This document shows, one piece after another, positions 1 to 8,584 of a stretch of DNA of 64,000 bases. The DNA comes from Leucobacter tenebrionis (GTDB taxonomy: Bacteria > Actinomycetota > Actinomycetes > Actinomycetales > Microbacteriaceae). The position numbers and the translations under genes were made by a program. Numbering within the stretch: position 1 is the first letter of the stretch; the number at the start of each line of letters is the position of its first letter. Location of the stretch: NCBI RefSeq assembly GCF_019884725.1, contig NZ_CP082322.1, positions 806,001 through 870,000 on the forward strand, written 5' to 3'. Under the pieces are notes generated by a model. It ran no database searches. It had not been told where the DNA came from and saw only the letters and a program-made list of their open reading frames with translations.

Positions 1-81
1 CCAGTGATCACGGATCAGCACTCCGGAGTAGTCGGCGCCGAACTCGTCGGCGCAGGCTCGCCGAAACTCACTCAGCTTCAC
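1..81 (-). CDS. DUF3046 family protein, N-terminal fragment (runs off the window)
   Basis: The complement of the first 81 bases reads from a GTG start into a peptide beginning MKLSEFRRACADEFG and continuing to RDHW at the window edge. This matches the start of the small actinobacterial DUF3046 proteins, which usually sit between clgR and recA. Only 27 codons are present. The start lies 6 nt after the clgR stop codon, so the two are probably co-transcribed. No clear ribosome binding site is visible, so translation may be coupled to clgR. The function of DUF3046 is unknown; identification rests on the N-terminal pattern and synteny. Confidence 0.72.
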   Translation of the reverse strand, partial: MKLSEFRRACADEFGADYSGVLIRDHW

Positions 82-87
82 GAAGAG

Positions 88-408
88 TTACGACACCAAC
101 TCAGGCGCGTATCCAGACACGAGCTCGGCAGGAACCGTATCCGGCACCCGACCGGAGAGAGGCATCGAGATACCCTCGACCACGGCGAGCCGCTCGCTCA
201 CCTCACCCATGATCACGGACAGCGGCGTATCCAGCGCATCGGCGACCGCCGCGAGGATCTCGCTCGAGGCCTCTTTCTGGCCACGCTCCACCTCGCTCAG
301 GTAGCCGAGCGCAACGCTCGCATCGCCGGCGACCTGTCGTAGCGTGCGCCCCTTCTGCAGCCGGAAGTCACGCAGCACGTCGCCGATCTCCTGACGCATC
401 AGCACCAT
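88..408 (-). CDS. clgR: XRE-family transcriptional regulator, ClgR type
   Basis: This 106-residue protein is almost entirely one helix-turn-helix Cro/C1 domain (about residues 8-62), with the typical core [15 protein letters not shown]. In actinobacteria this family, downstream of pgsA and cinA, is ClgR, an activator of Clp protease and stress genes that is itself degraded by ClpP. The start is set by a strong AAGGAGG at 415-421, 6 nt before the ATG. The C-terminus (about residues 65-106) is less conserved and ends APELVS; in characterised ClgR proteins the C-terminal end is the degron. A palindrome at 426-444 lies just upstream. Assignment by domain and synteny is strong; target genes cannot be seen here. 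Confidence 0.85.
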   Translation of the reverse strand: MVLMRQEIGDVLRDFRLQKGRTLRQVAGDASVALGYLSEVERGQKEASSEILAAVADALDTPLSVIMGEVSERLAVVEGISMPLSGRVPDTVPAELVSGYAPELVS

Positions 409-425
409 GTGAACCCTCCTTCACT

Positions 426-454
426 GCATGACTCGGGGTCATGCCTCCACAATA
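426..454 (-). promoter_or_regulatory. clgR promoter with a perfect 7-5-7 palindrome
   Basis: A perfect inverted repeat GCATGAC-TCGGG-GTCATGC (426-444) lies 18 nt upstream of the clgR start. On the minus strand a -10-like TATTGT (449-454) lies just ahead of it, so the palindrome would overlap the transcription start or early leader. That is where an autoregulatory operator would sit. It does not obviously match the published ClgR box pattern, so another regulator is possible. Confidence 0.45.
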
Positions 455-565
455 CCCGTCCATCGACATGTCGCCACAGCGGGGATGCCCTTCTATTGTG
501 AAGGGAATCACTGGAAACAACCCCGAGACTACCGCGCCTATTCCTGAAACTTTGCTGAACTTGAG

Positions 566-1129
566 TCACTCCGACTCAAGTTCAGCCGATCGGGCCAATT
601 CATTCAGGATCAGTTCCAGTGCCGCGGCTACGGATCCGTTGCGAATATCGCCTCGCTCCCCCGAGAGCGAGTATTCGAGGGAACGCGCCCGCTCTCCCAG
701 GCACACGCCCACCCACACGGTGCCCACGGCCTGTCCCGTCTGCGGATCCGGCTCGGGGCCCGCGACGCCCGTGGTGGCGATCCCGATATCCGCGGGCACG
801 GGATCCGCCCCCTCCTCCCGGGGGACCGCGCACACGCGCCTCACGCCGCTCGCCATCTGCCGGGCCACCTCCCCGTCGACGGGCCCCTTCTCGCGCAGCA
901 ACTCGGCATCCACTCCGAGTACCGAGTGCTTCAGTGCCGTGTCATAGGCGACGACACCACCGGAGAAGACGCGCGAAGAGCCCGGCACCGACACGAACGC
1001 GTCGGCCAGAAGACCCCCGGTCAACGACTCGGCGACCGCGATGCGCAAGCCGCGCGCTGCTGCGATCTCGATCACGGCTCGCGCGAGCTCTCCCCCGGCT
1101 CGGGGCGCTCCCTGACCCACCGGCCTCAT
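566..1129 (-). CDS. cinA: CinA C-terminal domain protein (nicotinamide-nucleotide amidohydrolase)
   Basis: 187 residues made up of the stand-alone CinA C-terminal domain, which deamidates nicotinamide mononucleotide in NAD salvage. Family motifs are ESLTGG (34-39), ATTGVAGP (118-125) and GDIR (160-163). The N-terminal molybdopterin-binding-like half of full-length CinA is absent, as is common in actinobacteria. The ATG at 1129 overlaps the pgsA stop as ATGA, so the two genes are translationally coupled. The open frame extends further upstream, but that part is the antisense reading of pgsA and is not coding. Competence has not been shown for this group, so the name reflects homology only. Confidence 0.88.
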   Translation of the reverse strand: MRPVGQGAPRAGGELARAVIEIAAARGLRIAVAESLTGGLLADAFVSVPGSSRVFSGGVVAYDTALKHSVLGVDAELLREKGPVDGEVARQMASGVRRVCAVPREEGADPVPADIGIATTGVAGPEPDPQTGQAVGTVWVGVCLGERARSLEYSLSGERGDIRNGSVAAALELILNELARSAELESE

Positions 1130-1722
1130 GCCCGCACCCGGCGAGCGCGCACGAACGCGACGACGTAGTCGATACCGCTCACGATCGTGAGCACGACCGC
1201 GACGGTCATCGTGATCACATTCGCCCAGTACGCGACCGGCGCGGCCGGACCCAGTACGCCGGCGAGCGGCAGCAGCGCGAGGGTGATCGCAACCGATTGC
1301 GCCACCGTCTTGAGCTTGCCCATCCATGCCGCCGCGACCACGACATCGTGCGCGATCATCAGTCGGTGCACGGTGATGCCGATCTCCCGCATCAGCACGA
1401 TCAGCGTCACCCACCAGGGCAGCTCGGCGAGGATCGAGAGCCCCACGAGGGCGGCCCCGGTCAGCGCCTTGTCGGCGATCGGATCGAGCAGTTTGCCGAG
1501 GTCGGTGATCAGATTGCGGGATCGCGCGAGGTAGCCGTCCCAGGCATCGGTAGCGATGGCCAGCACGAAGAACACCGCCGAGGCCCAGCGCAGCGGGCCT
1601 CCCGCTCCTCCGTCTGCGAGCAGCATCCAGAGGAAGAACGGTGTCGCGATGATGCGCGCGATCGTGATGATGTTGGGCGCGTTCCAGTTGCTCGGCTTCA
1701 CCGCCGGATCCTGTGCGGTCAT
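1126..1722 (-). CDS. pgsA: CDP-diacylglycerol-glycerol-3-phosphate 3-phosphatidyltransferase
   Basis: 198 residues, a multi-pass membrane enzyme of the CDP-alcohol phosphatidyltransferase family that makes phosphatidylglycerol phosphate, the first committed step to phosphatidylglycerol and cardiolipin. The signature DG-x2-AR-x8-G-x3-D-x3-D is complete (D62, G63, A66, R67, G76, D80, D84), followed by hydrophobic helices. It is the middle gene of ftsK-pgsA-cinA, 36 nt after ftsK and overlapping cinA by 4 nt. Actinobacteria have several CDP-alcohol transferases (for example PgsA1 and PgsA2). Synteny with cinA supports the phosphatidylglycerophosphate synthase, but substrate cannot be proven from sequence. 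Confidence 0.88.
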   Translation of the reverse strand: MTAQDPAVKPSNWNAPNIITIARIIATPFFLWMLLADGGAGGPLRWASAVFFVLAIATDAWDGYLARSRNLITDLGKLLDPIADKALTGAALVGLSILAELPWWVTLIVLMREIGITVHRLMIAHDVVVAAAWMGKLKTVAQSVAITLALLPLAGVLGPAAPVAYWANVITMTVAVVLTIVSGIDYVVAFVRARRVRA

Positions 1723-1758
1723 CTATTCCTCGCGTTCATTCCCCGTAGGGCTGCTCGA

Positions 1759-4689
1759 TCATTCTCGGCCTGTCAGCTGCCAGGCGTCCTCATCGTCGTC
1801 TCCCTCGACTTCTTCGAGGGTCGCCTGGTATTTGCCGACCGGATCATCGTAGCGATCGTCGCCGGAGCCGCTCGCCTCGGTCAAGGGATCGATGACGTCG
1901 GTAGCAGCCTCGGGCTCGGCGGCGCGAGGTTCGGCCGGAGCCGGAGGTGCCGCATCCGCCGGAGCCGGCGCGGCAGAGGGTGCCGCGGCCGCCGGAGCCG
2001 CGGGTTGCTGGAAGGGAGCGGAACTCGACGGGCCGCCCTTGATCCGCGCGATCACCTCGGGCAACTGCTCGGGCGACACGAGCACGTCGCGCGCCTTGGA
2101 GCCCTCGGAGGGCCCGACGATGTCGCGCGACTCCATGAGGTCCATGAGGCGACCGGCTTTGGCGAAGCCGACGCGCAACTTGCGCTGCAGCATCGACGTG
2201 GAGCCGAACTGCGAGGTGACCACCAGGTCGATGGCCGCGAGCAGCACCTCGAGGTCGTCGCCGATATCCTCGTCGATCTCCTTCTTCTCCGCGACCTGGG
2301 CCACGTCCGGACGGTACTCAGGCTGAGCCTGAGCCTTGACGTGCGCGACCACCTTCGCGATCTCGGATTCGCCCACCCAGGCGCCCTGCACGCGCATCGG
2401 CGTCGATTCGCCGTTGAGCAGCAGCAATCCGTCACCCTGGCCGATCAGGCGCTCGGCGCCGACCTCGTCGAGAATGACTCGCGAGTCGGTGCCGGAGGCC
2501 ACCGCGAAGGCGTATCGGCTCGGCACGTTCGACTTGATGACACCCGTGACCACGTTCACCGAGGGACGCTGCGTCGCGAGCACCAGGTGGATGCCCGCGG
2601 CACGAGCCAGCTGCGTGATGCGCTGGATCGAGTCCTCGACGTCACGCGGGGCGACGAGCATGAGATCGGCGAGCTCGTCGACGACCACGAGCAGGTACGG
2701 GTACGGCTTGAGCACGCGCTGGCTCCCCGCAGGCAGCACGATCGACCCCGAGCGCACCGCCTCGTTGAAGTCGTCGATGTGGCGGAACCCGAAGCTCGCC
2801 AGATCGTCGTAGCGCATGTCCATCTCTTTCACGACCCACTGCAGCGCCTCGGCCGCCTTCTTGGGGTTCGTGATGATGGGGGTGATGAGGTGGGGCACGC
2901 CCTGGTACACCGTGAGCTCGACGCGCTTCGGATCGACGAGCACCATGCGCACCTCGGCCGGCGTCGCACGCATGAGCAGGCTCGTGATCATCGAGTTGAT
3001 GAAGCTCGACTTGCCGGAGCCCGTCGCACCGGCGACGAGCAGGTGGGGCATCTTCGCGAGGTTCGCGACGACGAAGCCGCCCTTCACGTCCTTGCCGACT
3101 CCGATGGTCATGGGGTGGGTGCTGCGCTGCGCGCGGCTGGAGCGCAGCACATCGCCGAGCGCCACGTTCTCGCGATCCTTGTTCGGGATCTCGATACCGA
3201 TCGCGCTCTTGCCCGGGATCGGCGAGAGGATGCGCACCTCGTTCGACGCGACGGCGTAGGAGAGGTTCTTCGACAGCGCCGTGACCTTCTCGACTTTGAC
3301 GCCGGGGCCGAGCTCGACCTCGTACTGGGTGACCGTCGGACCCCGCGAGAACCCGCTCACCCGCGCGTCGACCTTGAACTCCTCGAACACGCGCGCGATG
3401 GCGGCCGTGATCTGGTCGTTCGCCTCGGTGTGGGTCTTCGGAGCGTCGCCCGCGGCGAGCGTGCCCTGATCGGGCAGCAGGTACTCGGTGCGCTGCGAGG
3501 GATCGTGCGGGGGCGCGACCGTGAACTGGGTCGTGGCCGCCTCCGACGCCTCGGGAGCCGGCGCCGCGGGTTCGGGATCGCTCGCGAAGTCGTCCCAGGA
3601 GTCGTCGCCGAGCCCGGAAGCAGGCGTCGAGCCGGCAGCCTGAACCGCCGCCTCGGCTTGCTCGAGCTCGTTGAAGAGGCCGGGCGGGAACGGGTCGGTG
3701 GACTCGGGGGCGAGGGCGGACTCGAAGGCGCCCTCGCTCTGCGCCTCGGGCGCGCTCGGCTCGAGCGCCGCGTCGAGCGCGGGCTTGTCGTCGGCGTACT
3801 CGGGATCCTGCTCCCGTCCCGAAGCATTGCGGCGCCACCACGGCAGCGATCCGTCGCCCGTCTCGGTCTCGTCCTCGAGATCGAACAGCGCCTGCTGCTG
3901 CGACTTCTCGCGCCGCCGCGACTTGGCCGACCGCTCCTCGGCCTCCGCCTCGGGCTCGCCCTCGGCGACGCCGAACAGGAACGCGTAGGCCTCGCGCAGT
4001 CGCCGGGCGATGCGGCCGGGCGGAGTCTTCGTGATGATCAGCACCGACATCGCCAGCAGCAGCGACAGCAGGGGCGTCGCCACCCACACGGTGAGGAACA
4101 GCAGCGGGGCGCCGATCATCCAGCCGAGCAGCCCTCCGGCCTCGGCGAGCGCAGGCATGCCGTCGCGCGGCACCGGCTGCCCGCCGTAGATGTGGGTGAG
4201 GCCGGCGATGCTCGCGATGGCGATGAACAGGCCGATCGCGATACGCCGATTGTCATTGACGCTGGAGGGGTGGTTGAAGAGCCACAGCGCGAAGCCGGCC
4301 ATGATGATCGGAAGACCGAAGGCGACCCGGCCGAGCAGACCGCCGAAGGTCCAGGCATCCAGCTGCACGGCGATCGGCTGGCCGATGAAGAACCACTCGA
4401 CCACGGCGCCGATCACGGCGAGCAGCACGAGCAGCATCGGGACGCCGTCGCGGCGGTCCTCGGGTGCGAGGGGCTCGGTGCGGAACACGCGCGCGGCGTT
4501 GCCGACGCCGTGCGAGAGACCGGTCCAGGCGCGCACGAGCACGCCGTCCTTGGCTTCCGGCTCCGCGAGCACTCGCGTCTTCGCCGTGGCGCGCGACCCG
4601 CCGGACGCGTCGGCACGGGAAGCAGCGGCACGAGAGCCCCGTGCCGTGCCCTTGCCCGATTTTTCGCGCGACGAAGTTTTACTGGCCAT
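1759..4689 (-). CDS. ftsK: DNA translocase FtsK/SpoIIIE
   Basis: 976 residues. The N-terminus is basic, followed by about four membrane helices (to about residue 215), a long acidic and Ala/Pro-rich linker, and the RecA-like motor with Walker [10 protein letters not shown] (about 552-560) and a DELADLM Walker B region. A winged-helix gamma domain that reads KOPS sites follows (around [17 protein letters not shown]). It pumps chromosome termini through the division septum and activates XerCD at dif. Oddly, an Ala/Pro-rich acidic tail of about 100 residues follows the gamma domain, where most FtsK proteins end. The ATG at 4689 is preferred over a TTG two codons earlier because TACCCT sits 6 nt before it with no ribosome site, suggesting a leaderless mRNA. 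Confidence 0.95.
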   Translation of the reverse strand: MASKTSSREKSGKGTARGSRAAASRADASGGSRATAKTRVLAEPEAKDGVLVRAWTGLSHGVGNAARVFRTEPLAPEDRRDGVPMLLVLLAVIGAVVEWFFIGQPIAVQLDAWTFGGLLGRVAFGLPIIMAGFALWLFNHPSSVNDNRRIAIGLFIAIASIAGLTHIYGGQPVPRDGMPALAEAGGLLGWMIGAPLLFLTVWVATPLLSLLLAMSVLIITKTPPGRIARRLREAYAFLFGVAEGEPEAEAEERSAKSRRREKSQQQALFDLEDETETGDGSLPWWRRNASGREQDPEYADDKPALDAALEPSAPEAQSEGAFESALAPESTDPFPPGLFNELEQAEAAVQAAGSTPASGLGDDSWDDFASDPEPAAPAPEASEAATTQFTVAPPHDPSQRTEYLLPDQGTLAAGDAPKTHTEANDQITAAIARVFEEFKVDARVSGFSRGPTVTQYEVELGPGVKVEKVTALSKNLSYAVASNEVRILSPIPGKSAIGIEIPNKDRENVALGDVLRSSRAQRSTHPMTIGVGKDVKGGFVVANLAKMPHLLVAGATGSGKSSFINSMITSLLMRATPAEVRMVLVDPKRVELTVYQGVPHLITPIITNPKKAAEALQWVVKEMDMRYDDLASFGFRHIDDFNEAVRSGSIVLPAGSQRVLKPYPYLLVVVDELADLMLVAPRDVEDSIQRITQLARAAGIHLVLATQRPSVNVVTGVIKSNVPSRYAFAVASGTDSRVILDEVGAERLIGQGDGLLLLNGESTPMRVQGAWVGESEIAKVVAHVKAQAQPEYRPDVAQVAEKKEIDEDIGDDLEVLLAAIDLVVTSQFGSTSMLQRKLRVGFAKAGRLMDLMESRDIVGPSEGSKARDVLVSPEQLPEVIARIKGGPSSSAPFQQPAAPAAAAPSAAPAPADAAPPAPAEPRAAEPEAATDVIDPLTEASGSGDDRYDDPVGKYQATLEEVEGDDDEDAWQLTGRE

Positions 4690-4779
4690 ATTCAAAGGGT
4701 ACTTTCGACCACCGACATTCGCGAGGTGACGCTCCGCCCACCCTCAGATCGGCCGTCGAGCGAAGCCTTTCTCCACCGA

Positions 4780-5844
4780 TCAGCGGCGGCGCAGCGCCCG
4801 CACGACCTTCTTCGCCAGCGGCAGGCCCTCGGTCCAGATCCGGTATCCCGGGCCCGGGCGATCCCAGGTGCCCGCGAGCAGGTTCTCGTGCGAGGCCCAG
4901 CCCTTCTTGAACGTCGTCACGCCGTCGTTGATGAGGCCGCCGAAGTCGTAGCGCTCGATCCCGAGCTTCTTCATCTCGCGGATCACGTGCCACTTGAGCG
5001 CGTAGTTGGCGCGCAGCCGCTGCCCGGTCTCGTCCATCCCCCCGTAGAGCTCGAACGCCGTGCGAGACGACTTGGCCATGAAGAGGAAGGCGACGGGGCG
5101 GTCTTCGACGTACGCCGCCCACACCGGCGAGTCATCGCCGAGCATCGTGAAGGCGTCGTGGTAGTACGAGTCCTCGTGCAGCCCGAAATCGGCGCGCTCA
5201 CTCGTCTGCCGGTAGACCTCGAGGCACTCGTCGAGCTGCGCGAGCGTCTCGACCGGGCGGATCGACAGCGACTCCTCGCGCCCGGCCTTCCGCACGTACT
5301 GGCGGTGCTTCTTCGACATGTCGGCCATCAGCTCGTCCTCGGAGCGCCGCAGATCGAGGATCAGCGTGCGAGCGGGCAGCACGGGGGTCTTCGCCTCGCG
5401 CCAGTCGCCGCTCAGCGGGAAGGATCCCGCATCCTCGTCGGGCTCGATCGACACGGCGACCGCACGACGGGTGCCGCGCACGTACGCGGCGATCGCGTCC
5501 GCGATCTCGGCGGAGGAGGGGTCGGCTGCCGGGAGATCCGGATCGCCGGCTGCCGAGGCGCCCGGGGCCCACTCCCCGCCCGCGCGCGCGACCACCGGCC
5601 CTCGCGGGGCGTACACGAAGCCGCCGAGCGGCCCGGGCAGCGCACGGGTGAGCAGCTGGCAGGCGCCGACGACAGCGGCATCCGCGCCGGATCCGGAATG
5701 CACGAGCACGCGCTCCGCGCTCCAGCGGTGGGCCGACTTCAGGTCGCCCCAGCCCCACAGCTGCAGCGGATGGCCGCCGAGCCGCTTCACCGTGGTGTCC
5801 CACAGCTCGCGATCGGTGCAGGGGGTGACGGAGAGGGAGGTCAC
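4780..5844 (-). CDS. FemAB/FemX-type peptidoglycan bridge aminoacyltransferase (distal copy)
   Basis: 354 residues with the FemAB fold: two GNAT-like domains and the family patterns DMSKKHRQYVRKA, a conserved basic stretch after a beta strand, and the C-terminal YALKWHVIREMKKLGIERYDFGG. These enzymes use aminoacyl-tRNA to add amino acids to the lipid II stem peptide. The GTG start at 5844 overlaps the murJ stop as GTGA. The frame is open further upstream, but that is antisense murJ. It is the third gene of a FemAB-murJ-FemAB operon, so a role in the interpeptide bridge of exported lipid II is likely. Which residue it adds cannot be read from the sequence. Confidence 0.82.
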   Translation of the reverse strand: MTSLSVTPCTDRELWDTTVKRLGGHPLQLWGWGDLKSAHRWSAERVLVHSGSGADAAVVGACQLLTRALPGPLGGFVYAPRGPVVARAGGEWAPGASAAGDPDLPAADPSSAEIADAIAAYVRGTRRAVAVSIEPDEDAGSFPLSGDWREAKTPVLPARTLILDLRRSEDELMADMSKKHRQYVRKAGREESLSIRPVETLAQLDECLEVYRQTSERADFGLHEDSYYHDAFTMLGDDSPVWAAYVEDRPVAFLFMAKSSRTAFELYGGMDETGQRLRANYALKWHVIREMKKLGIERYDFGGLINDGVTTFKKGWASHENLLAGTWDRPGPGYRIWTEGLPLAKKVVRALRRR

Positions 5845-7454
5845 GAGCGGTTCCTTCCGAGTTTGCGTGAGACGAAGTCGGTGAGTTCGGCGAGCTCCGG
5901 CGATCGTATGAGCTTCAGAGTGACCAGGTAGGCCGCCCCCGAGAGCGCCGCGACGACGATCGCGAGAGCCACCGCGGCCACCATCCCGTAGTCCGGGAAG
6001 AAGTAGACGCTGACCACCATCGCGACGAGACCCACGATGAGCGCGGGAACCGCGGCGATGATGAAGAGCAGCAGGCTGGCGAGGATCCGCGAGGCGTCGA
6101 TGAAACCGATGCGCCGGCGCAGCAGCCACACCGCCAGCAGGGCCTGCACCACCGTCGTGAAGCCGAACACCAGCGCGTATGCGGGCCCGAGCATATTCTT
6201 CGGCAGCACGAGCAGGCCGAGCGACATCACCACGAGCAGCGCCACCTGCGCCGAGGTGAAGATGAAGGGCGTGCGGGTATCCGAGAGCGCGTAGAAGGCG
6301 CGCTGCACGATGAAGAGGAAGCTGTAGGCGGCGAGCCCGAGCATGTAGCACTGCAGCACGATGGTGAAGTCGCCCACGAGATCCTGAGAGGCGCCGGGAT
6401 TCATGACCTTGCTGATGAATGGAGCGACAGCGATGATCACCACGGAGGCGAACACCATCACGAGCAGGATCTGCCTCGCGGAGGCCGAGAAATCCGCCCG
6501 GAACTCGGCCATCCGCCCGCTCTGCCCCCACTCCGAGAGCCGGGTGAAGTACGCGGTGGCCAGCGACACCGCGATCACCGAGTGCGGCATCATGAACAGC
6601 AACCAGGCGTTCTGCATCGCGAGCGCCGAGGGTCCCTGCCCCGATGCGGTGTTGATGACGTTGTTCGTGACGATACCGCCGAGGTTCATCACCAGGATCG
6701 TGGCGAGGCTCCAACTCGCGATGCGCGCGGTCTTGCCGAGACCCATGCCGCGCCACTTGAAGTCGGGGCGGTAGCGGATACCGGCCTTGTGCCAGGAGAC
6801 GAAGAGGATCAGGGCCTGCACGACCACGCCGAGCGTCGCGCTGCCGGCGAGCACCGCGATCATGGTCGGGGTCCATTCGCCGGGGGTGCGCAACCCGTTC
6901 GAGTCGGCGCCGTACATCGCGATGAACACGAGGATGCCGGCGATCGCGATGACGTTGTTGAGCACGGGCGCCCACGTGAAGGGACCGAAAACGCTCTTCG
7001 CGTTGAGCACCTCGCCGAGCATCGTGTACAGGCCGTAGAAGGCGATCTGCGGCAGGCACCAGTAGGCGAAGGCGATCGCGAGCGCACGCTGGTCCTGCGG
7101 CCACGAGACCGTGAACAGCCACACGATCCAGGGCGCGGCCAGCATCGCCAGCGCCGTGAGCGCGGTGAGCGCGGTGACCACGAGCGTGAACACCTTGTTG
7201 ATGTAGCCGGCGCCCCCGTCGGGATCCTTCGCCGCCTTCACGATCTGCGGCACGAGCACCGCGTTGAGCATCCCGCCGAGCAGGATCATGTAGACGATGT
7301 TCGGCAGCAGGTTGCCGTTGGCGAACGCATCGCCCGACACCGACTTCACCTGGCCGATCGCGGCCACGAGCAGGATCGCCTTCACGAAGCCCAGCACGCG
7401 AGACACCATCGTGCCCGATGCCATGACCGCGCTCGCGCGCATGATTCCAGCCAT
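5841..7454 (-). CDS. murJ: Lipid II flippase MurJ
   Basis: 537 residues with about 14 membrane helices and the MurJ/MVF (MviN) pattern: MASGTMVSRVLGFVK at the start, then NLLPNIVYMILLGGMLNAVLVP. It moves lipid II to the outer face of the membrane. It lacks the cytoplasmic pseudokinase and extracellular regions of mycobacterial MviN, which fits Microbacteriaceae. It overlaps the stop of the upstream FemAB gene (TGATG) and the start of the downstream one (GTGA), so flipping and bridge-residue addition are encoded as one translationally coupled unit. Assignment by family is firm. Confidence 0.92.
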   Translation of the reverse strand: MAGIMRASAVMASGTMVSRVLGFVKAILLVAAIGQVKSVSGDAFANGNLLPNIVYMILLGGMLNAVLVPQIVKAAKDPDGGAGYINKVFTLVVTALTALTALAMLAAPWIVWLFTVSWPQDQRALAIAFAYWCLPQIAFYGLYTMLGEVLNAKSVFGPFTWAPVLNNVIAIAGILVFIAMYGADSNGLRTPGEWTPTMIAVLAGSATLGVVVQALILFVSWHKAGIRYRPDFKWRGMGLGKTARIASWSLATILVMNLGGIVTNNVINTASGQGPSALAMQNAWLLFMMPHSVIAVSLATAYFTRLSEWGQSGRMAEFRADFSASARQILLVMVFASVVIIAVAPFISKVMNPGASQDLVGDFTIVLQCYMLGLAAYSFLFIVQRAFYALSDTRTPFIFTSAQVALLVVMSLGLLVLPKNMLGPAYALVFGFTTVVQALLAVWLLRRRIGFIDASRILASLLLFIIAAVPALIVGLVAMVVSVYFFPDYGMVAAVALAIVVAALSGAAYLVTLKLIRSPELAELTDFVSRKLGRNRS

Positions 7455-8581
7455 CAGTAGTACGGATCCTTCTTGAGCGCGAGCGAGGCGCGGCGTGCGA
7501 TGCGATCGCCGATCTTGACCCAGAGCCGGTAGGCGCGCGGCTTCAACGGCAGATCGAAGGCGCCCGCGTAGTCGGTGATCTCGGGCGAGAACGAGCGCTT
7601 GAACTGACCGACGCCGTGCAGGGGGTGCGTCTTGTCGTCGGCGCGATCCGCCGGCGGAGCACCGCAGAGATCGTGAGCGACCGCGCCGCGCTCATGAGCC
7701 CAGCGGATCACCTCCCACTGCAGCGCGTGCGAGGCGCCGTAGGCGGTCTTCGCGCGCACAGACGCGCCGTCCTTGTAGGTGGTCTTCTCGCCGAGGATCA
7801 TCGCGTAGGCCCCCGCGATGAGCACCGGCTCCCCGTCGTCGCCCGCCCGATGGGCGAGGAACATCTGGCCCGATCCGCTCCGCTCGAACGACTGCCAGAA
7901 CTCGCGGTAGTAGCGCTCGGAGCGCAGCACGAAGCGGCCCTCGGCCGTCTCCTGCAGCAGGCGGTAGAGCGCAGCGCAGTTCTCGTCGGTCGCGGGCACG
8001 CGCGTCGCCTCGATGCCGTCGCGACGGGCGCGGTTGATCGAGTTGCGAGCCTTCTTGCCGAGGCTCGCCAGCAGTTCGTCGTCGGTGCGACCGGGGTCGC
8101 CGAGATCGACGATCACGGTCGAGGGGTTCGGGATGATCCGCACGGTGTCGCGATACCCCGCGGCGTGGATCGCGTCGCGGGCCGCGGGATCGAGCCGCGG
8201 CTCGATCTTCACCATGAACGCGCCCCGGGATCGGGCGAGTTCCGCGACGGCCGCGGCGGTATCGAGCACGTCTTCGACGGTCGCGCCTGCGGGACCGGCG
8301 GGCAGATGCCACCACTCCCCCAGCAGCGGCACCCGCTTGGCGAGCACCCCCACCACGACCGGCGCCCGCCCGGCGCGCTCCACCACCACGCGGAGGTCGC
8401 GATAGCGCCCCTCGCGGCGCTTCAGGTCGAGATAGGCGTCGCCCATCCAGACCTCACCGCCGCCGGGGTTCGCCGCGACCAGCGTGTCCCAGTCGGCGCG
8501 CTCGGCGTCGCTCGCGAAACGGGCGACCGCCTCCCCGGGGGCGAGCCCCGGAGAGCCTGTCGCTCCCGAGAGGCCCGACAC
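7454..8581 (-). CDS. FemAB/FemX-type peptidoglycan bridge aminoacyltransferase (proximal copy)
   Basis: 375 residues, a second FemAB-fold protein with the same landmarks as the copy at 4780-5844 (LGKKARNSINRARRDG; YGASHALQWEVIRWAHERG; the phenylalanine/lysine-rich GQFKRSFSPEI). The two copies are clearly diverged, so they probably add different residues or act on different substrates. The assigned GTG start lies 3 nt after the rnj stop, with only a weak ribosome site, so coupling to rnj or a later start is possible. The stop overlaps the murJ ATG. In type B peptidoglycan of Microbacteriaceae the bridge starts from residue 2 of the stem, and FemAB-like ligases are candidates for building it; this is inference. 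Confidence 0.82.
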   Translation of the reverse strand: MSGLSGATGSPGLAPGEAVARFASDAERADWDTLVAANPGGGEVWMGDAYLDLKRREGRYRDLRVVVERAGRAPVVVGVLAKRVPLLGEWWHLPAGPAGATVEDVLDTAAAVAELARSRGAFMVKIEPRLDPAARDAIHAAGYRDTVRIIPNPSTVIVDLGDPGRTDDELLASLGKKARNSINRARRDGIEATRVPATDENCAALYRLLQETAEGRFVLRSERYYREFWQSFERSGSGQMFLAHRAGDDGEPVLIAGAYAMILGEKTTYKDGASVRAKTAYGASHALQWEVIRWAHERGAVAHDLCGAPPADRADDKTHPLHGVGQFKRSFSPEITDYAGAFDLPLKPRAYRLWVKIGDRIARRASLALKKDPYY

Positions 8582-8584
8582 TCG

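Noticed and set aside
619-5931. A plus-strand frame open for 1770 codons
   Set aside because: It is the antisense reading of ftsK, pgsA and neighbours, rich in Arg and His as expected for shadows of GC-rich genes, and has no recognisable domain.
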